From contig QCDO01000011.1 of the NCBI GenBank assembly GCA_003278735.1, positions 1 through 61,670 of the forward strand: DNA of 61,670 nt, given 5' to 3'. How positions within the stretch are numbered: position 1 is the first letter of the stretch; every line of letters starts with the position of its first letter. Under the pieces are notes generated by a model. That model was not told the DNA's origin, did no database searches, and was given only the letters and a program-made list of their open reading frames with translations. The stretch is from Prochlorococcus sp. AG-355-J09. GTDB lineage: Bacteria > Cyanobacteriota > Cyanobacteriia > PCC-6307 > Cyanobiaceae. The position numbers and the translations under genes were made by a program. Shown here piece by piece: positions 1-9,373 of the stretch.

Positions 1-1416
1 CTTTAATTCTCCAATCAAATCATTCAGTACCTTTTTTGCATCTCCAAAGACCATTGAGGTATTTGGCAGATCAAATAAATCATTTTTTATTCCGGAGTAA
101 CCTGCACTCATACCACGTTTAATTACAAATACTGTTCTTGCTTCCTGCACATCAAGAACTGGCATGCCATATAAAGGGGAAGAGCTATCATTTTTAGCTT
201 GAGGATTAACCACATCATTTGCTCCTAAAACTAAAACAACATCCGTTGCTGGAAAATCAGGATTTACAACGTCCATCTCTTTTAGTTGTTCGTAAGGAAC
301 ATCTGCTTCTGCTAAAAGTACATTCATATGTCCAGGCATCCTCCCTGCTACAGGATGAATTGCGTAAACAACTTCAATACCATTTTGCTCTAGTTTTTTT
401 GTCACTTCCCTTAAAGTATGTTGAGCTTGAGCTACTGCCAGACCATAACCAGGAACAATTATTACCTTGTTGGCTGCCTCTAAAGTCAATGCGCATTCTT
501 CAACACTGCAAGAAGTTATATTTGTATATTCTCCTGAACCAGAAGAGGCAGTACTTTTAGCCGATAAAGATCCTCCAAAAAGAACTGAGACCAATGATCT
601 ATTCATACCCTTGCACATTACTTGAGTAAGTATTAGTCCTGCCGCTCCAACCATTGCACCTGCTACTATCAAAAGCTGACTATCCACAACGAAACCTGCT
701 GCTGCTGCTGCAATCCCTGAATAGCTATTTAATAAAGATATAACGACTGGCATATCAGCTCCACCAATTGGCAAAGTAACTCCAATACCTAATAAAGAAG
801 AAACTATAACTAAAAGCCAAATAGAACTTGTATTGCCGTTTATCAAAGCAAAAAAGGCTATCAAGGAAGCAACTGCAAAAACAATATTTACAAAATGTCT
901 AACTTTGCTCTGAGTCCATCCTGGAGTTGAAAGCCAACCCTGTAATTTTGCCATCGCCACAATTGAACCTGTGAAAGTTATGGCCCCGACAAATATAGAA
1001 ACAGATATTGAAACTTCGTTTATCAGTGACTTAAAAAAATCAAAATTTTCTTGGCCACCAGATATAGGAAAAATAGCTACTCCTAAAGCCACCAAAAGTG
1101 ATGAGATTCCTCCACAACCATTGAACAATGCCACAGTTTCAGGCATGGAGGTCATAGGTACTTTTTTTGCAAGAATTGCACCGAATAAACTACCTATTAT
1201 TGATCCAATTATTATCCAAATCCAAGACTGAATAGCAATTCCAGAAGTACCTAAATAATAAGAAAGTAATCCTACTACTGATAGCGACATTGCAAATGCA
1301 GCTAATCTATTGGCATCCCTTGCTGATTTTACTTTTGATAATCCTTTTATTCCCAAAGCCAGTAAAAGTACTGCTAGAAGGTCAATAACGAATTTAATGA
1401 TTACAGGTAGATTCAT
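1..1416 (-). CDS. pntB: NAD(P) transhydrogenase subunit beta, C-terminus cut by window edge
   Basis: Beta subunit of the membrane proton-translocating transhydrogenase, which couples hydride transfer between NAD(H) and NADP(H) to proton movement. The frame is open from the ATG at 1416 (MNLPVIIKF) for 472 codons to the left edge with no stop, so only a few residues are missing compared with the usual 460-480. The first half is hydrophobic membrane sequence. The last visible part contains VFGDAKKVL, typical of the NADP(H)-binding domain III. It is the last gene of a three-gene operon, 8 bases after the short alpha piece. Confidence 0.95.
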   Translation of the reverse strand, partial: MNLPVIIKFVIDLLAVLLLALGIKGLSKVKSARDANRLAAFAMSLSVVGLLSYYLGTSGIAIQSWIWIIIGSIIGSLFGAILAKKVPMTSMPETVALFNGCGGISSLLVALGVAIFPISGGQENFDFFKSLINEVSISVSIFVGAITFTGSIVAMAKLQGWLSTPGWTQSKVRHFVNIVFAVASLIAFFALINGNTSSIWLLVIVSSLLGIGVTLPIGGADMPVVISLLNSYSGIAAAAAGFVVDSQLLIVAGAMVGAAGLILTQVMCKGMNRSLVSVLFGGSLSAKSTASSGSGEYTNITSCSVEECALTLEAANKVIIVPGYGLAVAQAQHTLREVTKKLEQNGIEVVYAIHPVAGRMPGHMNVLLAEADVPYEQLKEMDVVNPDFPATDVVLVLGANDVVNPQAKNDSSSPLYGMPVLDVQEARTVFVIKRGMSAGYSGIKNDLFDLPNTSMVFGDAKKVLNDLIGELK

Positions 1417-1424
1417 GTTAAAAA

Positions 1425-1718
1425 TTACTTCTTATTTGATGGTTTACGACTAAACATCGCGAGCATTCGATCAGTTACAAAGAAACCGCCTACAACGTTG
1501 AAAAGAGCAAATCCAAGAGAAACTGAACCAATGATTAAAAGTGGTACATTACCTTCTGCTTTTACAATTAAAGTCAAGGCTGCAAGCATTGTTATTCCTG
1601 AAATTGCATTTGCTCCACTCATTAGAGGTGTGTGAAGAGTAGGGGGAACTTTTCCAATTAACTCGAGTCCTAATAAACTACCAAGTAAAAGAACCCAAAG
1701 AAGACTTATAAAAGACAT
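1425..1718 (-). CDS. pntA2: NAD(P) transhydrogenase subunit alpha, membrane part (PntA-2)
   Basis: A 97-residue protein forming the membrane segment of the alpha subunit. In E. coli this is the C-terminal part of one PntA chain; here, as in many bacteria, alpha is split into two genes. Three to four hydrophobic helices are visible, with the conserved stretch TPLMSGANAISGI near residue 30 that lines the proton path. It follows pntA1 by 12 bases and precedes pntB by 8, so the three are surely co-transcribed. Confidence 0.93.
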   Translation of the reverse strand: MSFISLLWVLLLGSLLGLELIGKVPPTLHTPLMSGANAISGITMLAALTLIVKAEGNVPLLIIGSVSLGFALFNVVGGFFVTDRMLAMFSRKPSNKK

Positions 1719-1730
1719 AATTTTAAAACC

Positions 1731-2861
1731 TCAATTTTCAAAAACATTATTTTGAAGAACAACTCCTTCATCGCTTAATAAACATCCAGAAATGAGTTCA
1801 TCCTCTTTATCTAATTTAATTACACCATCTTTTATAAATGGTGTAATCAAAGATGTTAGGTTCTTAGCATAAAGTGAACTTGCATCATAAGGAACTGAAG
1901 AGGGTAATTCGCCCGCTCCTATAAGTTTTACCCCATATTTGATAATAGTTTCATTTGATTTTGATCCTTCGCAGTTCCCTCCCTGAGAAACTGCTAAATC
2001 AATAATTACTGCACCATCTCTCATTTTTTCAATCATGGGAGAGTCTATTAAAACAGGGGCCTTTTTACCTAGAACTTGCGCAGTACATATAGCAACATCA
2101 GCTTCAGATAAATATTTAGTTAAAGTTGCCTTCTGTTTTGAAAGGAATTCGGGTGTAACAGCTTTTGCATAACCTCCTTTCTCTCCAGGCTTTTCCTCAA
2201 CTTCAGGAAGTTCTATAAATCTTGCTCCGAGAGACTCTACTTGTTCTTTAACAGCAGGTCTAATATCAGATACAAATACTATTGCTCCAAGTCTTTTTGC
2301 TGTCGCAACTGCCTGTAATCCTGCAACGCCTCCCCCAAGAACCACTACTTTTGCAGGTTGAACTGTCCCTGCTGCAGTCATAAGCATTGGGAAATATCTA
2401 TCTAACTCGCTTGCAGCCAAAAGAACTGCTTTGTATCCAGCAATATTGGCTTGTGAAGAAAGAACATCAGAAGATTGTGCTCTACTAATCCTAGGAAGCA
2501 ACTCAAGTGATAAAGCTGAAATCTTATTACTATTTATAATCCTAAGAAGCTCCTTATTACCATATGGGTTAAGAAGACCAAGAAGAACAGCACCTTTCTT
2601 TAACCTAGTTAAATTATCCTCTGATGGAGTTTGAACACAAAATATTAAGTCCGCTTCACCCCAAGTTTTTTGATCTAAGTTGTTTATTATTATTCCGCCC
2701 GATTCTTCATATGATAAGTCACTAAATCCTGATAATTTTCCTGCTGAACTTTCAATGTAAACATCACATCCAAGGCTTTTTAATTTCTTTACCGCTTCTG
2801 GTGTAGCTGAAACTCTCCTTTCACCAGAGCTTGTTTCGGAAGGAATAAGTATCTTTGTCAA
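1731..2861 (-). CDS. pntA: NAD(P) transhydrogenase subunit alpha, NAD-binding part (PntA-1)
   Basis: A 376-residue soluble NAD(H)-binding domain I of the transhydrogenase, homologous to alanine dehydrogenase. The N-terminus IPSETSSGERRVSATPEAV is the family signature, and a Rossmann motif VVLGGGVAGLQAVATAKRLG lies near residues 173-192. It is the first gene of pntA1-pntA2-pntB. The 127-base gap to the divergent gene at 2989 must hold both promoters. Confidence 0.95.
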   Translation of the reverse strand: MTKILIPSETSSGERRVSATPEAVKKLKSLGCDVYIESSAGKLSGFSDLSYEESGGIIINNLDQKTWGEADLIFCVQTPSEDNLTRLKKGAVLLGLLNPYGNKELLRIINSNKISALSLELLPRISRAQSSDVLSSQANIAGYKAVLLAASELDRYFPMLMTAAGTVQPAKVVVLGGGVAGLQAVATAKRLGAIVFVSDIRPAVKEQVESLGARFIELPEVEEKPGEKGGYAKAVTPEFLSKQKATLTKYLSEADVAICTAQVLGKKAPVLIDSPMIEKMRDGAVIIDLAVSQGGNCEGSKSNETIIKYGVKLIGAGELPSSVPYDASSLYAKNLTSLITPFIKDGVIKLDKEDELISGCLLSDEGVVLQNNVFEN

Positions 2862-2988
2862 TTTATTTATTTTTTTAACATACTAAATATAAATTGAAGA
2901 AAGTCAAAAGTCTTGGATTTTTGTTAAAAATATATTTTCTTTTCTATAAAAAATAGCTATCTAGAATATGTAAGTACTAAATAATCCA

Positions 2989-3567
2989 ATGAGTATAAAA
3001 GCAATCGAATGTCCTGATGGAGTGTGCCACAGTCATCATGGTGGTCATGCTGTTCCAAGGCAAGCTATGCAGAAAAATCTAGAAAAGCATGGTAAAGACT
3101 GGTGCGAGAAATTAGCAGAGAGAATTTATGAAATGTCAGTTGATACTTATTCACAGACAGTCATGCCCAGTCTCCACTCGGCAGGTTGGCAAAGAAGACA
3201 TTTAGATTGGGAATTTAAGCTGGCAGAAAATAATTCTGAACCTGATGAAGCTCTTGTTGAAGGAATTATTAATGCCACAGAAAGCTTTCTTAGGAGTAGT
3301 GAGGTTCATCGATTATTTATTCAAGAATTAGTTCAGGGCACCTTCGAGGAAGCAAATGATAAAAAAATAATTTCTAAAGCAATAAAATCTATCATTGAAG
3401 AAGAAATTGTTAGTTCACTAAGAGAAAAGAAAGAAACTCTTTTAAAGAAAATATCCGCAAAATTAATATCAGAAGAAAAAGTTAGCGAGGAACTTGCAAT
3501 AAATTCAGCTAAAGAGGGTTTTGAAGAAGTTGAAAGGCTACTTGCAAATCACAGCGAAGCAGTCTAA
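2989..3567 (+). CDS. Conserved hypothetical protein with His/Cys-rich N-terminus
   Basis: A 192-residue soluble protein whose function I do not recognise. The first 25 residues hold a compact Cys/His cluster (CPDGVCHSHHGGH) that could bind a metal. The rest is predicted helical and charged, with a Lys/Glu-rich coiled-coil-like C-terminal half from about residue 115. It has no signal peptide or membrane segment. It is divergent from the pnt operon and stands alone. It is probably a cyanobacterial conserved protein; the metal-binding idea is inference only. Confidence 0.8.
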   Translation: MSIKAIECPDGVCHSHHGGHAVPRQAMQKNLEKHGKDWCEKLAERIYEMSVDTYSQTVMPSLHSAGWQRRHLDWEFKLAENNSEPDEALVEGIINATESFLRSSEVHRLFIQELVQGTFEEANDKKIISKAIKSIIEEEIVSSLREKKETLLKKISAKLISEEKVSEELAINSAKEGFEEVERLLANHSEAV

Positions 3568-3721
3568 CTCTATTTCTTTATATTTTCTTTATATTTAACC
3601 CAAAAATTGGCTCAAATATTAATTAAAGATTAAATTATTGTTTGGAAGTACAAAGTTGTAACTTATTAGACAATATATAAGATCTCTGATGTGTTTATCT
3701 ATATACAACTTAAAATTTTCA

Positions 3722-3946
3722 ATGGACAATTTCATTAGAAAAAGGATCGACATAGCCACCTGTTGGGCTACTAACAGAATCTCTGCAATGGACACTTTAG
3801 AAAGATATGAAGATAGTTATGCAATTGCAGAAGAATTTAGAGAGTGGATATTACATATTGGAGAAAAGAACGAAAATTTAAAAGATTCTGTTTTAAACTT
3901 CCCAAAGGAATTAAAAAAGTTATTAGACCAAAAAGTCAACGATTAA
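3722..3946 (+). CDS. Small conserved hypothetical protein (74 aa)
   Basis: A short, charged, mostly helical protein beginning MDNFIRKRIDIATCWATNRI. An in-frame ATG lies upstream at 3689, but the 11 extra residues look like untranslated AT-rich sequence, so I prefer the ATG at 3722. It lacks membrane segments and recognisable motifs. It lies 79 bases before the NTRC gene on the same strand and might share its transcript. Confidence 0.65.
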   Translation: MDNFIRKRIDIATCWATNRISAMDTLERYEDSYAIAEEFREWILHIGEKNENLKDSVLNFPKELKKLLDQKVND

Positions 3947-4025
3947 ATATAAAATCAATCGAGTGAAATCCGCCCTACATTATTTGGGTTTGTTTATTAT
4001 TATTAATAGTGAAATTAGCAAATAA

Positions 4026-5402
4026 ATGGAAAATAAAGAGAAGATTTCAAATGTAGAAAATGTTGTAATTATAGGTTCGGGACCTGCAGGTTACACTGCT
4101 GCAATATATGCCGCACGAGCAAATCTTCAACCATTGCTGGTAACAGGATTTAATTCTGGAGGCATTCCTGGTGGGCAATTAATGACTACAACATTTGTTG
4201 AAAATTATCCAGGTTTTCCAGATGGAGTATTAGGTCCTGAATTGATGGATCTAATGAAGGCTCAAGCAGAAAGATGGGGCACTAATTTATACGAAAGTGA
4301 TGTTGTCTCAATAAATACTGATTCACATCCCTTTGAATTAAAAACTTTAGAAGGAACTATAAAGTCTAACTCAATTATTATTGCAACTGGAGCAAGTGCA
4401 AATAGATTAGGAGTGATAAATGAAGATAAATTCTGGAGTAAAGGAATAAGTGCTTGTGCTATATGTGATGGAGCAACCCCACAATTTAGAGATGAAGAAT
4501 TAGCTGTCATTGGAGGTGGCGACTCTGCATGCGAAGAAGCAGCATATCTCACAAAATATGGAAGCAAAGTGCATTTGATTGTTAGATCAGAAAAATTAAG
4601 AGCTAGCGCAGCAATGGTAGATAGAGTAAAAGCTAATCCAAAGATAGAAATTCATTGGAACACAAAAGTTGATAAAGCGGATGGCTCTGAATGGCTTGAG
4701 AGAATAGAAACTATTCATTCTCAAGAAGGTAAAGGGGAAATCAATATAAAAGGTCTTTTTTACGCGATAGGGCACACACCAAATACGAAATTCTTAGGCA
4801 ACAAAATTGATTTAGATAATAAAGGCTATATTGCTTGCAAATCAGGAAGGCCAGAAACATCTATTGAAGGCATCTTTGCGGCAGGTGACGTTGTTGATTC
4901 TGAGTGGAGACAAGGAGTTACCGCTGCAGGAACTGGATGCATGGCAGCATTAGCTACCGAAAGGTGGCTAGCCGAGAAAAACTTAGCAAAAACTATAGTC
5001 AGAGAAACACCCGAACCAGAAAAAAAACTTAATTCATCAAATTTTAATGAAGAAGAAGTTAATGAAGATACTTTCGATTCAAATTCTGAATGGCAAAAAG
5101 GCAGTTATGCATTAAGGAAACTTTATCACGAGAGTAAAAAACCTATCTTAGTAATTTTTAGTTCCCCAAGCTGCGGCCCATGTCATGTTTTGAAACCTCA
5201 GTTAAAAAGAGTAATTAAGGAACTTGATGGTGCAGTTCTTGGCGTTGAAATAGATATTGATAAAGATCAAGATATTGCAAAGCAAGCTGGCATTAACGGC
5301 ACACCAACAGTTCAACTTTTTAAAGAAAAATTATTAAAAAAACAATGGCAAGGTGTTAAACAAAGAAGTGAATTTAAAGAAGCGATAAAAAATATTATCT
5401 AA
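4026..5402 (+). CDS. ntrC-type trxB: NADPH-thioredoxin reductase with fused thioredoxin domain (NTRC)
   Basis: A 458-residue flavoprotein combining an NADPH-dependent thioredoxin reductase with its own thioredoxin. In cyanobacteria and plastids it feeds electrons to 2-Cys peroxiredoxins. The FAD motif GSGPAGYTAA lies near residues 17-26, the redox pair C144-A-I-C147 is followed by DG, and the NADPH motif GGGDSACEEA is at 163-172. After a Glu/Asn-rich linker (about 330-355) comes a thioredoxin domain with CGPC at 383-386 and a cis-proline in GTPTV (427). All catalytic cysteines are present. It converges on infA with an 8-base gap. Confidence 0.95.
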   Translation: MENKEKISNVENVVIIGSGPAGYTAAIYAARANLQPLLVTGFNSGGIPGGQLMTTTFVENYPGFPDGVLGPELMDLMKAQAERWGTNLYESDVVSINTDSHPFELKTLEGTIKSNSIIIATGASANRLGVINEDKFWSKGISACAICDGATPQFRDEELAVIGGGDSACEEAAYLTKYGSKVHLIVRSEKLRASAAMVDRVKANPKIEIHWNTKVDKADGSEWLERIETIHSQEGKGEINIKGLFYAIGHTPNTKFLGNKIDLDNKGYIACKSGRPETSIEGIFAAGDVVDSEWRQGVTAAGTGCMAALATERWLAEKNLAKTIVRETPEPEKKLNSSNFNEEEVNEDTFDSNSEWQKGSYALRKLYHESKKPILVIFSSPSCGPCHVLKPQLKRVIKELDGAVLGVEIDIDKDQDIAKQAGINGTPTVQLFKEKLLKKQWQGVKQRSEFKEAIKNII

Positions 5403-5410
5403 AGTAAGTT

Positions 5411-5677
5411 TTATTTATTATTTCTCTTAGGATTATTTTTATTCGTAGTAGGTCTAGCATTACCTACATTTCTTTCTCGATAAGTTATCCTCCCTCTAGA
5501 TAGATCATAAGGACTTATCTCAACTAACACTTTATCTCCAGCTAATAATTTAATTCTAAATTTAGTCAATTTACCCGCAGCTCTACATAAACATTGATGA
5601 CCTTCAGGTTGTTCTAAAGTAACCAAATAGAATCCATTCCCCTGCTCTTTTTCTATTACACCTGAAGTTTCAATCAT
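5411..5677 (-). CDS. infA: Translation initiation factor IF-1
   Basis: An 88-residue S1/OB-fold protein that assists start-site selection on the 30S subunit. The diagnostic segment GDKVLVEISPYDLSRGRITY is conserved. It differs from the typical ~72-residue factor by a basic Asn/Lys/Arg-rich tail after RITYRERN and by a cysteine-containing segment (HQCLCRAAGKL) in place of the usual HEVLAHISGKM. It stands outside any ribosomal-protein operon here. Family assignment is firm; whether it is the only IF-1 in the genome cannot be seen. Confidence 0.88.
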   Translation of the reverse strand: MIETSGVIEKEQGNGFYLVTLEQPEGHQCLCRAAGKLTKFRIKLLAGDKVLVEISPYDLSRGRITYRERNVGNARPTTNKNNPKRNNK

Positions 5678-5769
5678 TAATTAATCTTTTACTAAGTACA
5701 TATTATCAGAAAAAGATTAGCCAAAATTGATTTAAAAAAAATTACATACGTAAAAATATGCAATTCAAT

Positions 5770-5982
5770 TCAAATTGAAAATTTAATTTCATTAATTATT
5801 TGCAGTTGTCCATAGTAAAAATTTGCTTTCGCAATTTTCTCAGAACCTTCTAATTGATCAAAAAAAACAAACCCAAGTTTTTCCCATAATGAAGATCCGC
5901 AAACATTATTCAATTCATTTTTTGCTTCTTTTGCAAAATTATCTAGTTTTCGTTCAAGGTTTTTAGACTTAGAAACAGACAT
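5770..5982 (-). CDS. Small conserved hypothetical protein (70 aa)
   Basis: A short acidic/basic protein beginning MSVSKSKNLERKLDNFAKEA. A start nine codons upstream (6009) is also possible, but the residues it adds (MYYIKYYWP) look non-coding, so I chose the ATG at 5982. The N-terminal half is helical and probably coiled. It has one cysteine and no membrane segment. It lies between infA and ycf39 on the same strand; I do not recognise a function. Confidence 0.6.
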   Translation of the reverse strand: MSVSKSKNLERKLDNFAKEAKNELNNVCGSSLWEKLGFVFFDQLEGSEKIAKANFYYGQLQIINEIKFSI

Positions 5983-6038
5983 AGGCCAATAATATTTAAT
6001 ATAGTACAAATATACTATCTGATTCTAAAATTGCAATA

Positions 6039-7001
6039 TTAAAAAGGTAATCTCTTTTTTTCTTCAATATTAAGATCTGCTTCCATTTCCCTTAATCTTT
6101 TAAGTATTTGTTGATAGTACTCCTTTATATAACTCTCTAGTGAGGTCATATCCTCTTTTTTAAGTTCCAATATTTCGTAAGTTTTGCTCATGTCAGCATC
6201 TAGTGATTCACCACTACTAGTTACTTCAGCAAAAGCCAATCGCTCAGCAACATTAAGAGAATCTTGGAAAAAGGAAACTACTTTTTGAGTGACACTAATA
6301 AGGAAGGGTGAAACTCTAAAAATTTTCGCCTTTTTTTCACTAAATTTTTCACATAAAGATATAACTTCATTTGAATCCCATGCTTTGGGACCTACTAATG
6401 GCAATGATGCTCTGTGAGTTTTTGGATTATTTACTGCTGCTACAACAACTTTTGCCATATCTTGAGTATTCATATAAGCAATTTTAGTTGGAGTCCCACT
6501 CATCCACACTGCTTGACTATCCAAGATTGGGATTGCGAATTGACCAATAACTCCTTGCATAAAAGCTGCGCATTTGAAGATTGTATAGTCTAAATCAGAT
6601 TTTTCAAGAAGTTTTTCAGTGCAAAATTTAATGTCCATTAAAGGAACATTTCTAAACTTTTCTGTTAGGAGGATAGAAAGGAATATTATCCTTTTTACGT
6701 TTAAAGATTCGCAAGCATTGAATAAGTTAAGTTTTCCATCCCAATCAATTTCATAAATACTTTTTGGATCATCTGGCCTACTAGTCGCTGCATCAATAAC
6801 TACTTCAATATCTTGCAATGCATATTCGATATCAGAAGAATTTAATAAATTACCTTTTGTTAGCTCACAACCCCATTCTTGTAGAAAGGAAGATTTTCTT
6901 GGATTTCTTACAAAGCATCTTACTTCATGTCCCTTTTCTATAGCTTGCTTTGCTATTTGTCTACCAAGTGTCCCTGTTGCTCCTACTAAAAGAATCTTCA
7001 T
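6039..7001 (-). CDS. ycf39: Ycf39-like atypical SDR protein, photosystem II assembly factor
   Basis: A 320-residue NmrA-like atypical short-chain dehydrogenase. In Synechocystis, Ycf39 works with high-light-inducible proteins in delivering chlorophyll to nascent D1. The NAD(P)-binding motif GATGTLGRQI is at residues 7-16, and the NmrA signature ALQDIEVVIDAATSRPDD is present. The canonical catalytic Tyr-x-x-x-Lys is not obvious, as usual for this branch. The petM start lies 58 bases upstream on the same strand, so the two photosynthetic genes may be co-transcribed. Confidence 0.9.
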   Translation of the reverse strand: MKILLVGATGTLGRQIAKQAIEKGHEVRCFVRNPRKSSFLQEWGCELTKGNLLNSSDIEYALQDIEVVIDAATSRPDDPKSIYEIDWDGKLNLFNACESLNVKRIIFLSILLTEKFRNVPLMDIKFCTEKLLEKSDLDYTIFKCAAFMQGVIGQFAIPILDSQAVWMSGTPTKIAYMNTQDMAKVVVAAVNNPKTHRASLPLVGPKAWDSNEVISLCEKFSEKKAKIFRVSPFLISVTQKVVSFFQDSLNVAERLAFAEVTSSGESLDADMSKTYEILELKKEDMTSLESYIKEYYQQILKRLREMEADLNIEEKKRLPF

Positions 7002-7058
7002 ACTTAAGATTTACTTAACTTTAAGACCATAACTCAAATTGTGATGTATCCGTGAGAA

Positions 7059-7157
7059 TCAGTCTCCCTGAAACTTCAATAACAAAGCCCCGCCAACTAA
7101 TCCTATTGGTATCAGTATCCAAAAAACTGCTGCAATACTAAAAATTTCTTTAGCCAT
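7059..7157 (-). CDS. petM: Cytochrome b6f complex subunit VII (PetM)
   Basis: A 32-residue single-helix subunit of the thylakoid cytochrome b6f complex. The translated minus strand begins [19 protein letters not shown] and ends with KFQGD before TGA, matching PetM in length and sequence. It is too short for ordinary ORF listing. It lies directly upstream of ycf39 on the same strand. Confidence 0.93.
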
Positions 7158-7250
7158 AGTAAAATTGAATGATTACTATAATTTACATTCAAAATACATT
7201 TATTTGTTAAAAATGTAGATAATTCAAATATCTTGAAAATTTTTGAATAT

Positions 7251-8192
7251 ATGAATAATAATTTTAAAAAAAATATAAACATTCCTAATTACTGGAATTG
7301 GAATGGTTTTAAAATTTGTTGGAGTGTTACAGGCGAAGAAAATGAGATTCCAATTATCTTTCTCCATGGATTTGGAGCAAGTCGAAAACATTGGAGAAAT
7401 AATTTAGAGTATTTTGCGAAAAAGAATTTTGCCTCTTATTCCTTAGATTTAGTAGGATTTGGGGATTCAGATCAACCTGGGATTAGACAAATTGGAAAAT
7501 TAAATAATGAGATTTGGTGTGATCAAGTGAAAGACTTTATTGCACAGATAATAAGACCAAAGAATTCTGGGAAAGTAATTCTTATTGGCAATTCCCTTGG
7601 ATCACTAGTTGCTTTAACATGCGCTGTTTCATTAGAGGATCAGATTGCAACAGTTATCGCATCTCCTTTGCCAGATCAAATTCAAGAAAATAAAAAGTCC
7701 ATAACAAAAAAATCATCATTTAAGAAATTTCAAGATAGATTCATAACAATATTTTTTTTGTTTTTCCCTTTGGAGATTATTTTATTTTTAATAACTAAAT
7801 TAGGAGTTATTAAACTGGGACTAAATTCTGCATATTTCAAAAAAGATAATATTGATCGCGAACTAATAGATTTGGTAACAAAACCAGTTTTAAGGAGAAC
7901 TTCAGCTAGATCATTAAGAGCAATGTGTATTGGAATGTCTTCTAGAGATGAAAAATTTAAAGCTTCTCACCTTTTGAGAAAACTTAGCGCCTCAAAAAAA
8001 GTTCCTTTTTTATTGATTTGGGGCGAAAAAGATAATTTCATACCTTTGTTTGTTGGTAAAAAGATTGCAAATTTCCATAGATGGGTAAAATTAAAAATAG
8101 TATCCAATTCAGGGCATTGTATTCATGATGAAGACCCTTCAGTATTCAATAGGATTTCTTATGAATGGATTAGAGATTTAAAAACCTTTTAA
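7251..8192 (+). CDS. Alpha/beta-fold hydrolase
   Basis: A soluble hydrolase of about 313 residues whose substrate cannot be told from sequence. It shows the oxyanion-loop motif HGFGASRKHWRNN, the nucleophile elbow GNSLGS and a C-terminal catalytic histidine in NSGHCIHDEDP. A hydrophobic lid segment lies mid-protein (FLFFPLEIILFLITKLGVI). The start could be the TTG at 7233 or the ATG at 7251; I prefer the ATG. It precedes ilvH by 3 bases, so the two are probably one transcript. Confidence 0.88.
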   Translation: MNNNFKKNINIPNYWNWNGFKICWSVTGEENEIPIIFLHGFGASRKHWRNNLEYFAKKNFASYSLDLVGFGDSDQPGIRQIGKLNNEIWCDQVKDFIAQIIRPKNSGKVILIGNSLGSLVALTCAVSLEDQIATVIASPLPDQIQENKKSITKKSSFKKFQDRFITIFFLFFPLEIILFLITKLGVIKLGLNSAYFKKDNIDRELIDLVTKPVLRRTSARSLRAMCIGMSSRDEKFKASHLLRKLSASKKVPFLLIWGEKDNFIPLFVGKKIANFHRWVKLKIVSNSGHCIHDEDPSVFNRISYEWIRDLKTF

Positions 8193-8195
8193 AAT

Positions 8196-8720
8196 ATGAA
8201 ACATACATTATCAGTTCTTGTAGAAGATGAATCTGGAGCCTTGAGTAGAATCTCAGGTCTCTTCGCTAGAAGGGGATTCAACATAGATAGTCTTGCAGTA
8301 GGACCTGCAGAATCCAAAGGGATTTCAAGGTTAACAATGGTAGTAGAGGGTGATGATGAAACTCTTCAGCAAATGACTAAGCAACTTAATAAGTTATTTA
8401 ATGTTCTGGGAGTTGTAGATTTTACTAATCTCGCAGCTGTTGAGAGGGAATTGATGTTACTAAAAGTTTCATCGAAAGAAGATACTAGGAGTAATATACT
8501 TGATATAGTACAGATTTTCCGTGCAAAAGTTGTTGATGTATCAGATATGGCATTAACTCTTGAGGTAGTTGGAGATCCTGGGAAGTTAGTTGCTCTTGAG
8601 AAATTACTCGAGCCATACGGCATCCTTGAAATAGCGAGGACTGGTAAGGTGGCTCTTAAACGCTCTTCAGGAGTTAATACAGAAATGTTGAAAATAAATA
8701 AATACTCTCTAGAAATTTAA
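8196..8720 (+). CDS. ilvH: Acetolactate synthase small (regulatory) subunit
   Basis: A 174-residue regulatory subunit of acetohydroxyacid synthase, conferring valine feedback control on branched-chain amino acid synthesis. It has an N-terminal ACT domain ([20 protein letters not shown]) with the signature [13 protein letters not shown], followed by the usual C-terminal regulatory domain. It follows the hydrolase gene by 3 bases. Its TAA shares the palindrome TTAA with the stop of the convergent cyclophilin gene. Confidence 0.96.
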   Translation: MKHTLSVLVEDESGALSRISGLFARRGFNIDSLAVGPAESKGISRLTMVVEGDDETLQQMTKQLNKLFNVLGVVDFTNLAAVERELMLLKVSSKEDTRSNILDIVQIFRAKVVDVSDMALTLEVVGDPGKLVALEKLLEPYGILEIARTGKVALKRSSGVNTEMLKINKYSLEI

Positions 8721-9373
8721 TTAGATATCTGGACTGCCTTGATGTAGTCTTCTTTATTGATTTTTTCGAGTACGTCTAATCCTTTAATAATTTTCCCAAA
8801 AATCGAATATCTTCCATCTAATTCTGGGATCTTAGTAGTTACAAAAAAAAATTCAGTAGATGAAGACTTATTCTTACCGCTTTTAACCATAGCGATTGAT
8901 CCACTCTCAAAAGTATTAACTAAATTTACTGTTTCACTAGGATTTTTTATTTGATAGTTATATCTTGGTTTTATTTCTTCTTTGAATTTTATTTCTAAAG
9001 GTATTGTTGGACTTGTCTTATTCAGGTTTTGTTTTCGTTTTATATAAGATTTATTTTCTGGATTAATGCCGCCATGTATAAACCTTATTTGGGGATAATT
9101 TATTATTTTATAAAATTTTTTATTTTCATAAATATTATTGTCTATGTTTTCCAGAAAATTTGATACTGTTACTGGGTTATCTTTACCAAATAATTTTACC
9201 TCAAAATCACCTTTTGAAGTTTTAAAATTAACTAATTTATTACTCTGAATACAACTAAATTTAAGTCTTTGGCAGTAATAATTTGAATCAATCTTACTTT
9301 TATAACTACAAGCTTGAACCAAAAACAAAACCTGTAAAAAAAATAATGTTTTTAAAAAATATTTTTTTTTTAT
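8717..9373 (-). CDS. Cyclophilin-type peptidyl-prolyl isomerase, probable lipoprotein, apparent ATA start
   Basis: A cyclophilin-fold prolyl isomerase, probably anchored outside the cytoplasmic membrane. The domain shows [44 protein letters not shown] and [18 protein letters not shown]. Two Lys-rich insertions suggest a divergent member. The only standard start is a TTG at 9328, which would leave just five residues before Cys. Reading on in frame to an ATA at 9373 restores a complete lipoprotein signal peptide ([20 protein letters not shown], then Cys22). That ATA overlaps the ycf4 stop as ATAA. The 218-residue version is my inference; no ATG, GTG or other TTG exists in that stretch. Confidence 0.75.
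   Translation of the reverse strand: MKKKYFLKTLFFLQVLFLVQACSYKSKIDSNYYCQRLKFSCIQSNKLVNFKTSKGDFEVKLFGKDNPVTVSNFLENIDNNIYENKKFYKIINYPQIRFIHGGINPENKSYIKRKQNLNKTSPTIPLEIKFKEEIKPRYNYQIKNPSETVNLVNTFESGSIAMVKSGKNKSSSTEFFFVTTKIPELDGRYSIFGKIIKGLDVLEKINKEDYIKAVQISN

Noticed and set aside
219..1231. Two plus-strand ORFs (219-560 and 971-1231)
   Set aside because: They lie opposite pntB, whose frame is continuous and clearly conserved; the plus-strand products look like no protein family.
9361..9372. Frameshift in the T-run as the reason for the missing cyclophilin start
   Set aside because: The lipoprotein signal peptide, its lipobox and the mature domain are already in one frame; an indel would break, not repair, the reading frame.
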